From: Pyramidobacter piscolens
GTDB lineage: Bacteria; Synergistota; Synergistia; Synergistales; Dethiosulfovibrionaceae
Direction: 5' to 3'
DNA length: 64,000 nucleotides
NCBI GenBank assembly: GCA_004558205.1
Contig: SFDM01000007.1
Location: 1-64,000 of the forward strand
Shown piece by piece: positions 48,481 through 57,336 of the stretch. The notes beneath the pieces were generated by a model. That model was not told where the DNA came from and did no database searches. It saw only the letters and a list, made by a program, of their open reading frames with translations. Every line of letters starts with the position of its first letter. The stretch's first letter is position 1. A program made the position numbers and the translations under genes.

Positions 48481-51400
48481 ATGAAAAAATTGCATCTGCG
48501 CTGTTTCAACGTCCTGGTTCTATTCCTCTTCCTTTTGACTCTTTCGCCAGGCTCCCCCGCACCGGCCGCGCTTCAACCCCAGGAGCCCCAGGGAAACTCT
48601 CCGGCGCTGGCCCCGGCCGAAGCGGGCCGCGCGCCGACGCTCGAGCAGCTTCGCCGGCGCCGGAAGCCAATCGCCGCTTCGGCCGACGAACAGCCGCAGA
48701 ACACGCCGGAAACGGCCTCCGCGGGCGCCGCTCCCTCCCCCGCGGCCTCGTCCTGGGACTGGGGCGATCCCGTCCTTTCCGAATCGCGGGAATGGACCGT
48801 CATGGTCTACCTCGATGCCGACAACAACCTGGAAGAGGCCGGCATGAGGGACTTCATGGAGATGGAACAGGGCTTTGCCGACGGCGGCCCCATCGACGTG
48901 ATCGTCCTGGCCGACCGCGCCAAGGGATTCTATACAGGTCTGGGCGACTGGACGGGAACCCGCGCCTACAGGGTCAGGCACAACGAAGACCCTGACGCCG
49001 TCGGCTCGGAGCTGATCGCCGACCTGGGCGAGCTCAATATGGGCGACGGCGGCACACTGGCGGCGTTTATGGCCGCGGCGGTCCGGAAATACCCGTCGAA
49101 GAAGGCCGCCCTGGTCCTCTGGAACCACGGCATGGGATGGCCCGGCATGGCTAGCGACGATGACGCGGGCGGGGACGCCGGCGCGTCGGCCCTGTCCCTC
49201 GCGGGGCTGGCCGAGGCCCTCAAATCGGCGGTTTCCCCGCTGCCCGGCGCGAAGCTGGACCTGATCCAGTTCGACATGTGCCTCATGGGACAGGCCGAAG
49301 TGATTGCGGCCTGCGCGCCCTACGCCAAATACATGGTGGCCGGCGCGCCGGTCATTCCCGCGGTGGGCATGGACTACAGGACTTATCTGCCTCTGTTCGC
49401 CGCGAAAAGGGAAACCGCCGATATCGCAGCGGAAGCGGTGCGCGCCGGATGCCAGGGATTTTTGGACAGCGGCGCGCGGAACTCGTCGCTCTCGGCTTAC
49501 GACCTGTCCCAGGCCGGCCAGTTCATCGGAAGCTGCAGGAAGTTCGCCGACAAGCTCGTCCCCTTGGCCGGGAAGTACTGGACCGAGCTCACCAGAACGC
49601 TCTACTACTCCCATAACTATGCCGGAATGCACGATTATCGCCGAGGCGAGAGCGCCGTCGCCAGCGTGGACCTTCCGGGCTGGCTCGGCAGGCTGAAAAA
49701 TCAGCCCTGCGGCGAAGAGATGCGCCGTGAGATCGCCGAGCTTGAGCGGGCTGCCGCAATCCTGATGATCACCACCGAGACGGGCCCCGCTCTTCCGAAC
49801 TGTAAAGGCCTATCCTTCTACGCGCCTCTACGCGCTGAAAACTACAGGAAAAACTATGAAGAAACAGCCTTCGACTCGTCCGTCGGCTGGTCGCGAGTGC
49901 TGAAAGCCCTCTACGCAAGCCAGAAAAAGGACGGAATGCAAGCTCCCAAGGTCACCAAGGTCGAATTCGGCTCGCCCGTGAAGAAGCCCGGCGTCAAGAC
50001 CCCCAAGGGAGGCGCCGACTTCACGATCAAACCAGCAAAGGAAGTGATGCCCCTCTCGGGAGGCGACCTGCGCGGGAGCTACATCAAGATTACCCTCGAA
50101 GGGAAGAACATCCTCTGGGCCTATGTTCAGTTCGGTGTGGCCGATTCGAGGGAAGGCGACTATGTGCTCTACCATCAGCAGCTCCTGTTTGACGAGGCCA
50201 TCAGCGAGACTTCCGAGACCACGGAACTGAACACCCCCGTGTTCAAAAACGGCCGCAATGAGCTGCTCTATCAGTATTCAGGGCTGCTCACGCTGTTCTT
50301 CAACGGCACCGAGAGTACGCTGGTCGCCGTGGACTACACCGACCTCAGCAACCTCAAGACCTTTACCGTGGAAGGCGTCTATTCCGACCCAACCACGGGC
50401 GGCGAGATTCCTGTGGAAGTGCTGGTGGACGCCCGGTTCAACGTGATCGTGGGCGTCACGTCGACGCAGCAGGCCGCTCAGGGCACCACGGTCAGACAGA
50501 TCACCCCGCGGCCGGACGGAACCTTCAGCCCCACGCTGAGAACATTAAAATCCGGCAAATCAGAGATCGAGACGATACAGGGAAGGGCCATCCAATGGAA
50601 GGACGGTCCCAGAGTCGTCAACGAAACGATCCCCAAGGAAAAGTTCGCCGTAGCCCTCGGCATGGCCGAATCCCTGGGCGGCATTGGCGGCAAGCTCATG
50701 GGCAAACCCGTCAAAACCACGGACAACCCTCAGATCGCGCCCTTTAAGGAGAACGCGGGCAAGTCCGGCTTCAAGGAGCTGATTGGACGCTTCGCTTCCG
50801 TCAACGCCATTCCTCTGAGAAGCGGAAAAGGGTACGTCATGGCGCCCAACGGCGGCGTGGTGGAGTACGCCCGGGATAAGGACGACAAGGGCGAGGACAT
50901 CATCACGGCAAGCATCCAGACCTACAGCAAGGGATCGCTGAAGACGCGCTTCGTGCTGGAGCCCGTTGGGCTTCCCGTATTCAGGATGGTGGTCAGAAAC
51001 GACGATGGCGAGAACATCCCCATCAAAACGGACTACGCCGTCCTGGCACAGGACGGACAAAAAAGCTTCTGGCGGCTCTTCGACGCGGGCGACGGTTCCA
51101 TAACTCACTTGCTCCCCCTGAACGAAAGCTGGTTCCCCAAGGATGACCTGACCGGCGCGTGGAAGGGCGACGACGGCTCGTGCATCGGTTTCAGGAAGGA
51201 CCCGAGCCTTCAGGCGCTCTACGCTCCCGACGAAAATGAAGAGAATCTCTTTTTAGGCCAGTGCAAAGTACAGGATAACACACTCACGATCACCAACGCC
51301 GAGGGCGCCAAGATGACGCTCTTCATATGCCGTTCCGGCGACACGCTGGTGGTCACTTTCGCCGACAGCGAAAGCTGCGTGGTCTACACCCCCGCCGGCA

Positions 51401-51753
51401 CAGGCGGCGCGGGCACCCCGGCCCCTGCACCGGCCCCTGCCCCGACGCCGGCTCCGCCGCAGATTCCGCAGCCCCTTCCGCAGCAAGGCCAGTTCTTCCA
51501 GGGCGTTTGGGGCGCCTATGCCAACGGGAACCAGTGGCTGTTCCGTTTCGCAGGAAACCGGTACGAGTCCTGGCTCAACGGCCAGATGATGGAATATGGG
51601 ACCTACAGCCTCAGCGGCAACGTTTTTTCAGGCGTCACGAACAGGGGCGCCCAGTTCAGGAACCTCTTTCAGTACGCTGACGTCCAGAGGCGCCAGCTGC
51701 TGATCCAGTTCGGCGACAGCGGGGCCACGTATCTGTTCACCCGACTCCAATAG
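48481..51753 (+). CDS. Secreted clostripain-family (peptidase C11) protein, copy 1
   Basis: 1090 residues with GAGGAGG before the ATG. Signal peptide at about 1-29, then a low-complexity Pro/Ala linker (30-95). The C11 caspase-like domain (about 104-480) has MVYLDADNNLE, the catalytic His216 in WNHGMGW and Cys267 in FDMCLMGQAE. Beyond it lie a long beta-rich region (about 500-880) and two similar lipocalin-like units: DLTGAWKGDDGSC... (about 895-970) and, after a Pro/Ala repeat, GVWGAYANGNQW... (about 1010-1090). C11 enzymes cleave after arginine or lysine. A tandem paralogue follows 200 bases downstream. Confidence 0.88.
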   Translation: MKKLHLRCFNVLVLFLFLLTLSPGSPAPAALQPQEPQGNSPALAPAEAGRAPTLEQLRRRRKPIAASADEQPQNTPETASAGAAPSPAASSWDWGDPVLSESREWTVMVYLDADNNLEEAGMRDFMEMEQGFADGGPIDVIVLADRAKGFYTGLGDWTGTRAYRVRHNEDPDAVGSELIADLGELNMGDGGTLAAFMAAAVRKYPSKKAALVLWNHGMGWPGMASDDDAGGDAGASALSLAGLAEALKSAVSPLPGAKLDLIQFDMCLMGQAEVIAACAPYAKYMVAGAPVIPAVGMDYRTYLPLFAAKRETADIAAEAVRAGCQGFLDSGARNSSLSAYDLSQAGQFIGSCRKFADKLVPLAGKYWTELTRTLYYSHNYAGMHDYRRGESAVASVDLPGWLGRLKNQPCGEEMRREIAELERAAAILMITTETGPALPNCKGLSFYAPLRAENYRKNYEETAFDSSVGWSRVLKALYASQKKDGMQAPKVTKVEFGSPVKKPGVKTPKGGADFTIKPAKEVMPLSGGDLRGSYIKITLEGKNILWAYVQFGVADSREGDYVLYHQQLLFDEAISETSETTELNTPVFKNGRNELLYQYSGLLTLFFNGTESTLVAVDYTDLSNLKTFTVEGVYSDPTTGGEIPVEVLVDARFNVIVGVTSTQQAAQGTTVRQITPRPDGTFSPTLRTLKSGKSEIETIQGRAIQWKDGPRVVNETIPKEKFAVALGMAESLGGIGGKLMGKPVKTTDNPQIAPFKENAGKSGFKELIGRFASVNAIPLRSGKGYVMAPNGGVVEYARDKDDKGEDIITASIQTYSKGSLKTRFVLEPVGLPVFRMVVRNDDGENIPIKTDYAVLAQDGQKSFWRLFDAGDGSITHLLPLNESWFPKDDLTGAWKGDDGSCIGFRKDPSLQALYAPDENEENLFLGQCKVQDNTLTITNAEGAKMTLFICRSGDTLVVTFADSESCVVYTPAGTGGAGTPAPAPAPAPTPAPPQIPQPLPQQGQFFQGVWGAYANGNQWLFRFAGNRYESWLNGQMMEYGTYSLSGNVFSGVTNRGAQFRNLFQYADVQRRQLLIQFGDSGATYLFTRLQ

Positions 51754-51957
51754 GAAACTCCCTTTCAAGGCGTCGCGGGGAGCGCCTGCTGCGAGCGGCG
51801 CGGAGGCGGAGCTCAAGAGGCTTTCCGCAAAAGATGAAGGATGAAGGCCCGGACTTTTCTCCCAAGGGCCCGCCGCCTTCCAGCGCATGGTGCTTCAATC
51901 TGCCGGCCCAGCCTGCCAGCAGCGGGTTTCACGACACACGACCAAGGAGGTTCATCG

Positions 51958-54900
51958 ATGAAGAACCGTTCTCGCCTCTGGGCAGCACGCATTATATCTC
52001 TTATCCTTTTCGGCGTCCTCCTCGCCGCCACCCTCGCGCCGGCGGAAGCGGGGCTTCCTCCCGAAAGCTCGGCGAAGCCTGCCAGCGCCTGGGACTGGGG
52101 GCCGCCGATCCCGTCGGACCGGCGGGAATGGACGATCCTGGTCTACATGGACGGCGATAACGACCTGGAACCCTACGCCCTGGAGAAAATCAAGGAAATG
52201 GAACGCGGATTTCAGGACAGCGGCGCCTACGACGTGGTCCTTCTGCTGGACCGGGCGCGGGGCCATTCAAAGGATTTCGGGGACTGGACGGAGGCCAGGG
52301 CGTACCGGATCAGGCATTCCGACGCCCCGGGAATCATCGGCTCGGAACTTCTGGCGGCCCACGGCGAACTGAACATGGCCGATCCCCAAAACCTGGAAAG
52401 GTTCATCAGGACGGCCGCCGCGAAATTCCCCGCGAAAAAGACGGCCCTCGTGCTGTGGGATCACGGCAGCGGCTGGGCGGGGCTGCTCTACGACGAGGAC
52501 GCTCCGGGCAAAAGGAGCGGGGACTCCATGACGCTTGAAGAATGCCGCCAGGTCATGGAACGAACCGCGCCGCTGCTTCCGGAACGGAAGTTCAGCCTGA
52601 TCCAGTTCGACATGTGCCTCATGGGACAGGCCGAGACCGTCGCGGCTTGCGCGCCCTGCGCTGAGTACCTTCTGGCCAGCGCGCCCTCGGAACCTTCGGA
52701 CACCATGGATTATGAACTTCTGCTGCCCCTGTTCGGGCGGGGGCTGGAAACCCGGGACATCGCCGGAAACATCGTGGACGCCGCGGCGCGGGGCTTTGAA
52801 AAGCACCAGCGCCAGGACTACGCCCTCACCGCCTTCGACCTTTCGCAGGCGGAGCCGTTCCTCCGCGCCTGCGAAAACTGTTTCCACAGGCTTCTGCCGC
52901 TGGCCGCAAAGCATTGGAACGACCTGACGCGCGTCACCTTCTACGCCCAGAATTACGGCGGCGCGGGGGACTACAAGCGCGCGGGGAAAGCCTTTTCCAG
53001 CGTGGACCTCCTGGACTGGCTGGAGCGCTTGAAAGGCACCGCCTGCGGCGCCGAACTCCGCCAGGAGATCGAGGCGCTGGAGAGCGCCGCGTCAACGTTG
53101 ATCCTCAAGACGAAAAACGGCCCGGCCTATCCCCGTTGCGGGGGGCTGTCCTTCTACGCGCCGCTGCGCGGCGAAAACTATTCGCGGCTCTATGCAAATA
53201 CCCGCTTCGACGCGGCCACAGGCTGGTCGCCGGTGCTGAAGGCCCTGCACGGCGCCCAGAAAAGGGCGCCCGCCGAAGCGCCCCGCGTGGACAGCATTGA
53301 CTTCGGCAGCCCCGTGATCCGGGAAGGCGTCAGGACTCCCAGGGGCGGCGCCGATTACCGCCTCGTCAAGTCCGGCAGCCTCACGCCCCTGAGCGGCAGC
53401 GACCTGCGCGGCTCTTACGTGAAGCTCGGAGCGGAGGGGGAAAATATCCTCTGGGCCTATATCGTCTTCGCCTACGGCGACAGTCCCGACGGAGACTTCA
53501 AAAGAGTCTTCGCTCAGGTACTCTTCGATGAGAACCTCGACCCCGACGCCTCCAAGACCACCGCCGGCACGCCCGTTTTCAAGGACGGGCGGACAGAGCT
53601 TCTCTATCAGTTCGCCGGGCTCCTCTACAAATTCTGCAACGGGACCGACAGCGTGCTGGTCGGCGCCGACCTCTCCAACGTGGCGGACCTCAGCTCCATC
53701 ACCTTCGGCGGCTTCTACTCCGACCCGGCCACCGGCGGCGAGATCCCCGTGCAAGTCAGCGTGAACGCCCAGTTTAACATGATCACGTCGGTGCTGTCGG
53801 TGAAGACCAACTTTCTCGGCGTCACCACCGTCACTCCCGTGACGCCCCGCGAAGACGGTCTTTTCCGCCCTGAAATCCAGGTGCAGCGCGCCGACGGGAC
53901 CGTCGAAAAAGTCAAGGGCGACTCCCTCCGCTGGGGAACGAATCCCTTCCTGATCAACGAGCTGCCGCCCCGGGGCAGCTACGTCAAAATCACCGGTCTG
54001 GTGGAATCCCTGAGCGGCCTTGGCGCGTCAATGACCAGCCCCGCCATCCCCGTGGACGAAAACGCACTGATCGCGCCCTTCGTCGAAACGACTCTCCGCG
54101 ACGGCTTCGACCATCTTACGGGACGCTACGCCGTGGCCGCTCCCGTGCCTCTCAAGGGCAGCGAGGGCTTCGTTATGGCCCCCACGGGCGAGAGCGTCGA
54201 ATACAGCCTGGAAGAGTCCCCGCGGGGCAGTGAGACCTTCGAGACGCTGACTGCCGCCGACGGGACCTCTCAAAAATATCCCCTCAGGATCAACGTAAAA
54301 GGATTGCCGGCGATCATGACCGTCGCCAAGGACAGCCGCGGGCTGCTGCTGTCCACGCTGAGGACCCATCACGCCGTCCGCGTACCCATGGGCGGTTCCT
54401 TCATCTGGCGGCTGATCGACGCGCGCAGTGGGCGGATGATCCACCTGATCCCCCTGGATCCCTTCTGGTATCCCCAAGGCTTCATGAAAGGCCGATGGAT
54501 CGGCGGCGACGGATCGGAGCTCCACTTCGGCGATTCGTCCTTTTCGCTCATCCAGGACGGCGCGCTCCTTTGCGGAACCTATAAGGCGCAGGGGCAGAAG
54601 ATCACGCTGAAGCCCAACGAACAGCCCGAAAGGACGCTTTTCGCGGCCTGGTCGCCGCCGGACGAAAAGCTGGCGGCGACCTTTGCGGAAAGCGCGCGGG
54701 CCGTGATCTACACCAGGGCGTCCGACGCCAGCGAACCTCAGGCGCCGCCCTCTTCCCCGCCGCCCGCCATCCCGCCGCAATTTTTCCCCGTTCCGCCGCT
54801 GCCGCCGCTGGTTCCTCAGCCGGACTCTTTCACTGGAACCTGGCTCGCCTGGTACGGCGGCCAGATCACGCTGTGTTTTGAGGAAAACCGCTATTCTCTG

Positions 54901-55080
54901 TGGCACAACGGCCAGCTCACGGAACAGGGAACCTATTATCTGCGGGGCAGCGTCTTCGGCGGCGTCACCAGCCAGGGCTTCCAGTTCCGCAACTTCTTCA
55001 GGATGCTCGACGCCGCCGGCACCCTCATGACCATCGACTTCGGCACCGGCGGAACCGCCCTGTTCCAGAAAGTCCAGTGA
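51958..55080 (+). CDS. Secreted clostripain-family (peptidase C11) protein, copy 2
   Basis: 1040 residues from ATG 51958 (AAGGAGG, seven bases). Signal peptide at about 1-31. The C11 domain has LVYMDGDNDLE, His169 in WDHGSGW and Cys220 in FDMCLMGQAETVAA. The architecture is the same as copy 1: beta-rich middle, a lipocalin-like unit (KGRWIGGDGSE...), a Pro-rich hinge (PPSSPPPAIPP), and a second unit (GTWLAWYGGQIT...). The two copies are strongly similar throughout but differ in hinge and insert lengths, so they are an established duplication rather than a recent one. It probably degrades host or dietary protein or processes surface proteins. Confidence 0.88.
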   Translation: MKNRSRLWAARIISLILFGVLLAATLAPAEAGLPPESSAKPASAWDWGPPIPSDRREWTILVYMDGDNDLEPYALEKIKEMERGFQDSGAYDVVLLLDRARGHSKDFGDWTEARAYRIRHSDAPGIIGSELLAAHGELNMADPQNLERFIRTAAAKFPAKKTALVLWDHGSGWAGLLYDEDAPGKRSGDSMTLEECRQVMERTAPLLPERKFSLIQFDMCLMGQAETVAACAPCAEYLLASAPSEPSDTMDYELLLPLFGRGLETRDIAGNIVDAAARGFEKHQRQDYALTAFDLSQAEPFLRACENCFHRLLPLAAKHWNDLTRVTFYAQNYGGAGDYKRAGKAFSSVDLLDWLERLKGTACGAELRQEIEALESAASTLILKTKNGPAYPRCGGLSFYAPLRGENYSRLYANTRFDAATGWSPVLKALHGAQKRAPAEAPRVDSIDFGSPVIREGVRTPRGGADYRLVKSGSLTPLSGSDLRGSYVKLGAEGENILWAYIVFAYGDSPDGDFKRVFAQVLFDENLDPDASKTTAGTPVFKDGRTELLYQFAGLLYKFCNGTDSVLVGADLSNVADLSSITFGGFYSDPATGGEIPVQVSVNAQFNMITSVLSVKTNFLGVTTVTPVTPREDGLFRPEIQVQRADGTVEKVKGDSLRWGTNPFLINELPPRGSYVKITGLVESLSGLGASMTSPAIPVDENALIAPFVETTLRDGFDHLTGRYAVAAPVPLKGSEGFVMAPTGESVEYSLEESPRGSETFETLTAADGTSQKYPLRINVKGLPAIMTVAKDSRGLLLSTLRTHHAVRVPMGGSFIWRLIDARSGRMIHLIPLDPFWYPQGFMKGRWIGGDGSELHFGDSSFSLIQDGALLCGTYKAQGQKITLKPNEQPERTLFAAWSPPDEKLAATFAESARAVIYTRASDASEPQAPPSSPPPAIPPQFFPVPPLPPLVPQPDSFTGTWLAWYGGQITLCFEENRYSLWHNGQLTEQGTYYLRGSVFGGVTSQGFQFRNFFRMLDAAGTLMTIDFGTGGTALFQKVQ

Positions 55081-55230
55081 TCCCGCCCCAATCCCCGCGG
55101 CGGCCGCGGAGCACGGCCGATCGACGGCGCACAGGAACAGAAGGTTGAGCCGCAAAATGGCCAAAGGAAAAACTGAAACAGGATTGGCGTTTGATACTCT
55201 TTCGCAGCTAAACGGCTTAATTGGAGACCG

Positions 55231-55317
55231 GGGCTGGCCCGGGGGCATTCAGCGCTCAAGACTATCTCGGCCTTCGGCCTGCCCATGCTCGCTTGGTGGA
55301 TCCCCTCGGGCCGGCCC
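55231..55317. other. Imperfect hairpin downstream of clostripain copy 2
   Basis: GGGCTGGCCCGGGGG (55231-55245) pairs with CCCCTCGGGCCGGCCC (55302-55317) with two mismatches; the loop holds a small GGCCTTCGGCC hairpin. No T-run. It lies in the 430-base stretch 55081-55509, which also contains a parS-like site and a terminator and has no gene. Confidence 0.45.
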
Positions 55318-55394
55318 TTCCGTGCCCATTTTGCGTTTTTATCGCCCTGTAGTATGAAAGGGAACGGACGCCGCTGCGTCCAAAAAACTTCGGA

Positions 55395-55410
55395 TGTTCC
55401 ACGTGGAACA
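55395..55410. promoter_or_regulatory. parS-like site, perfect palindrome
   Basis: TGTTCCACGTGGAACA with symmetric GGA/TCC flanks (22-base palindrome 55392-55413), intergenic. Confidence 0.85.
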
Positions 55411-55436
55411 TCCCCCTTCTGGGGGAAATAAGAACG

Positions 55437-55485
55437 AAAAAGGGAGAAGAACTCGCCTATCCTCGCGGGTTCTTCTCCCTTTTTC
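55437..55485. terminator. Bidirectional terminator between convergent genes
   Basis: GGGAGAAGAAC pairs with GTTCTTCTCCC, with AAAAA before and TTTTT after, so it works on both strands. Confidence 0.9.
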
Positions 55486-55509
55486 ATTTTTCGCGTTCTT
55501 TCAAGCGGT

Positions 55510-55917
55510 CTAGCTTTTTAAACGCAGCGTCCGCAGTATCGAATCCCACCTGGCAACTTTGCCGTCCACGGGAACGGCAGCCCCGTCAAAATTAGAGGCC
55601 TGAGCAAAGGAAAGGCTGCCACGCTGTTTTTCCTCTTCGTCCAAGGTGGAAAATTTTTCTCGATTTTGTCTTCTGTCGTCAAAAAGCCGGATTTCACGCC
55701 CCAGAACCCTGCGAGAAAGGTCCCCCGTCAAGAGAAACGCCAGCCAGGTTCCCGAGAAAATGACGATCAGCCTGGAATCGAGCAGCAGCGCAAAGGTCGT
55801 CAGGATAGCCAGAAGCAGTCTCAATCCCCGAGGATTCACGCGCTTTCCCCGATACCACTTCCACACCACATAGCCTAGAGTTCCAAGGGCAGTCGCCTCG
55901 AAAAGTCTTTTTAACAT
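55510..55917 (-). CDS. Small membrane protein of unknown function
   Basis: 135 residues from the second ATG (55917), which is seven bases from AAGGAG; the first ATG is too close. Two hydrophobic segments occur (about 5-20 and 32-66, the second probably a hairpin: LLLAILTTFALLLDSRLIVIFSGTWLAFLL). A charged soluble tail follows (about 70-135). I recognise no motif. It is 70 bases downstream of the alcohol dehydrogenase gene and could be co-transcribed with it. Proteins of this shape occur as hypothetical conserved proteins. Confidence 0.6.
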   Translation of the reverse strand: MLKRLFEATALGTLGYVVWKWYRGKRVNPRGLRLLLAILTTFALLLDSRLIVIFSGTWLAFLLTGDLSRRVLGREIRLFDDRRQNREKFSTLDEEEKQRGSLSFAQASNFDGAAVPVDGKVARWDSILRTLRLKS

Positions 55918-55987
55918 GGTCATTCTCCTTAAAAATCAGATTGAGAGAGAAAGGCCCGTTGAAGCGCCTTTCAGCGATCCTTCAGGA

Positions 55988-57169
55988 TCAGTCCGAAGAA
56001 CCTCTGTAGGCCCGCTCCAGGATCACGAGATAGTCTTCCTTGGTCATCGGGCGGGGGTTGCTGCCGTTGGAGCAGTTCTTCTCGGACATCTCGGCCAGCT
56101 GATCAAAGCTCTTCACGTCCACCTTCAGCGTCGCGAAGGAAGGCAGGTTCACGTCCTTCGTGAGCTGCTTGACCCTCTCCACGGCAAGCCGCGCGCCTGC
56201 CTCAGCGGTCACGAAGCCGCAGCCCATGGCGCTGGCGATACGGGCGTACTTCTCCACGCAGTAGGGCATGTTGTACTCCATGACCCAGGGCAGGAAGATG
56301 GCGTTGCACATGCCGTGGGGCAGGTCATACATGCCGCCCAACGATTCGGCCACACAGTGCACCGACGCCACGTCGGAGTGGCTGAAGGCGATGCCCGCCA
56401 GCATGCTGCCCATGAGCATGTCGCTTCTGGCCTTGAGGTCGCTCCCGTCCCTCCACGCGTCCACAAGGCTGCCGCAGATCATCTCCACAGCGTAGAGCGC
56501 CGTCGCGTTGCCGATGGGCTCGGCGCAGGTGGCCGTGTAGCCCTCGATGGCGTGGGTCAGCGCGTCGATACCCGTGGCGGCCGTGACCGAAGGCGGCACC
56601 GAGAGCGTCAGCTCGGGATCGCACAGGGCCGCGCGGGCCGCCGTGTACTGGCTTTTGACGGTCATCTTGTACTTGTTCTTCGTGTCGGTGATGACCGACG
56701 AGAAGGTGACCTCGCTGCCCGTGCCGGCGGTGGTGGGAATGGTGATGAAGGGCGGCAGGGGCTTGGTCGCGGCAGTTTTGCCCTCGTAGAGCTTGATGTC
56801 GCCGGCGTTATGGGCCATCAAGACGCCCACGGACTTGGCGCAGTCGATGGGGCTGCCGCCGCCGAGGCCGATCAGAGAGTCCGCGCCGAAGGAACGGGCT
56901 ATTTCCGCGCCGGCGTTGACGTTCAGGTCCTTGGGGTTGGCCTCCACGCCGTCGTAAATCGCGTATTCCACGCCCGCCGCGCCGAGCAGCGCCGTGACTT
57001 TCGCCAGGATGCCCGCCTTGGCGACGCCCTGGTCGGTGACAACCAGAGGCCGCTTGCCGCCCATCTTCGCCAATTCCCCGGCCAGACGGCCGACGACGCC
57101 CGCGCCGAAGATGATTTTCGTGGGCAGGGAAAATTCGAAGGGAGCTTTTGTGTCAAACTCTAACATCAT
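55988..57169 (-). CDS. Iron-containing (group III) alcohol dehydrogenase
   Basis: 393 residues. GLGGGSPIDCAKSVG is the NAD-binding loop, IPTTAGTGSEVT the family signature, and the metal ligands lie in GIDALTHAIEGY, HSDVASVHCVAESLGG and YDLPHGMCNAIFLP. It interconverts alcohols and aldehydes (or 4-hydroxybutyrate/propanediol-type substrates) with NAD(P)H in the cytoplasm. AAGGAG lies six bases before the first of two ATGs. Promoter at 57241-57269, immediately beyond the metK terminator. A weak hairpin follows the gene. Confidence 0.92.
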   Translation of the reverse strand: MMLEFDTKAPFEFSLPTKIIFGAGVVGRLAGELAKMGGKRPLVVTDQGVAKAGILAKVTALLGAAGVEYAIYDGVEANPKDLNVNAGAEIARSFGADSLIGLGGGSPIDCAKSVGVLMAHNAGDIKLYEGKTAATKPLPPFITIPTTAGTGSEVTFSSVITDTKNKYKMTVKSQYTAARAALCDPELTLSVPPSVTAATGIDALTHAIEGYTATCAEPIGNATALYAVEMICGSLVDAWRDGSDLKARSDMLMGSMLAGIAFSHSDVASVHCVAESLGGMYDLPHGMCNAIFLPWVMEYNMPYCVEKYARIASAMGCGFVTAEAGARLAVERVKQLTKDVNLPSFATLKVDVKSFDQLAEMSEKNCSNGSNPRPMTKEDYLVILERAYRGSSD

Positions 57170-57240
57170 GAGGATCTCCTTTATGAGGCGATGGGATTTT
57201 GTGCTTTGATATTAAGAACGCTCTGAGGAGGTTCCTGATT

Positions 57241-57269
57241 ATTATAACAACTGAATGTTTTTATAACAA
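57241..57269 (-). promoter_or_regulatory. Promoter of the alcohol dehydrogenase, with direct-repeat operator candidate
   Basis: On the minus strand TTGTTA (57264-57269), 17-base spacer, TATAAT (57241-57246). The nine-base word TTATAACAA occurs twice (57242-57250 and 57261-57269), 19 bases apart, covering both promoter hexamers. Confidence 0.75.
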
Positions 57270-57270
57270 G

Positions 57271-57315
57271 ACAAAACAGCCCCTTCGGCCGGCCATATTC
57301 CGGCAAAGGGGCTGT
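57271..57315 (-). terminator. Terminator of metK
   Basis: On the minus strand ACAGCCCCTT pairs with AAGGGGCTGT, followed by TTTGTC. Confidence 0.8.
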
Positions 57316-57336
57316 CCTTTTCATAAACGCGGGGCT

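Noticed and set aside
48481..55080. Split or frameshifted single gene
   Set aside because: Each frame has its own signal peptide, ribosome site, active site and C-terminus, so they are two paralogues.
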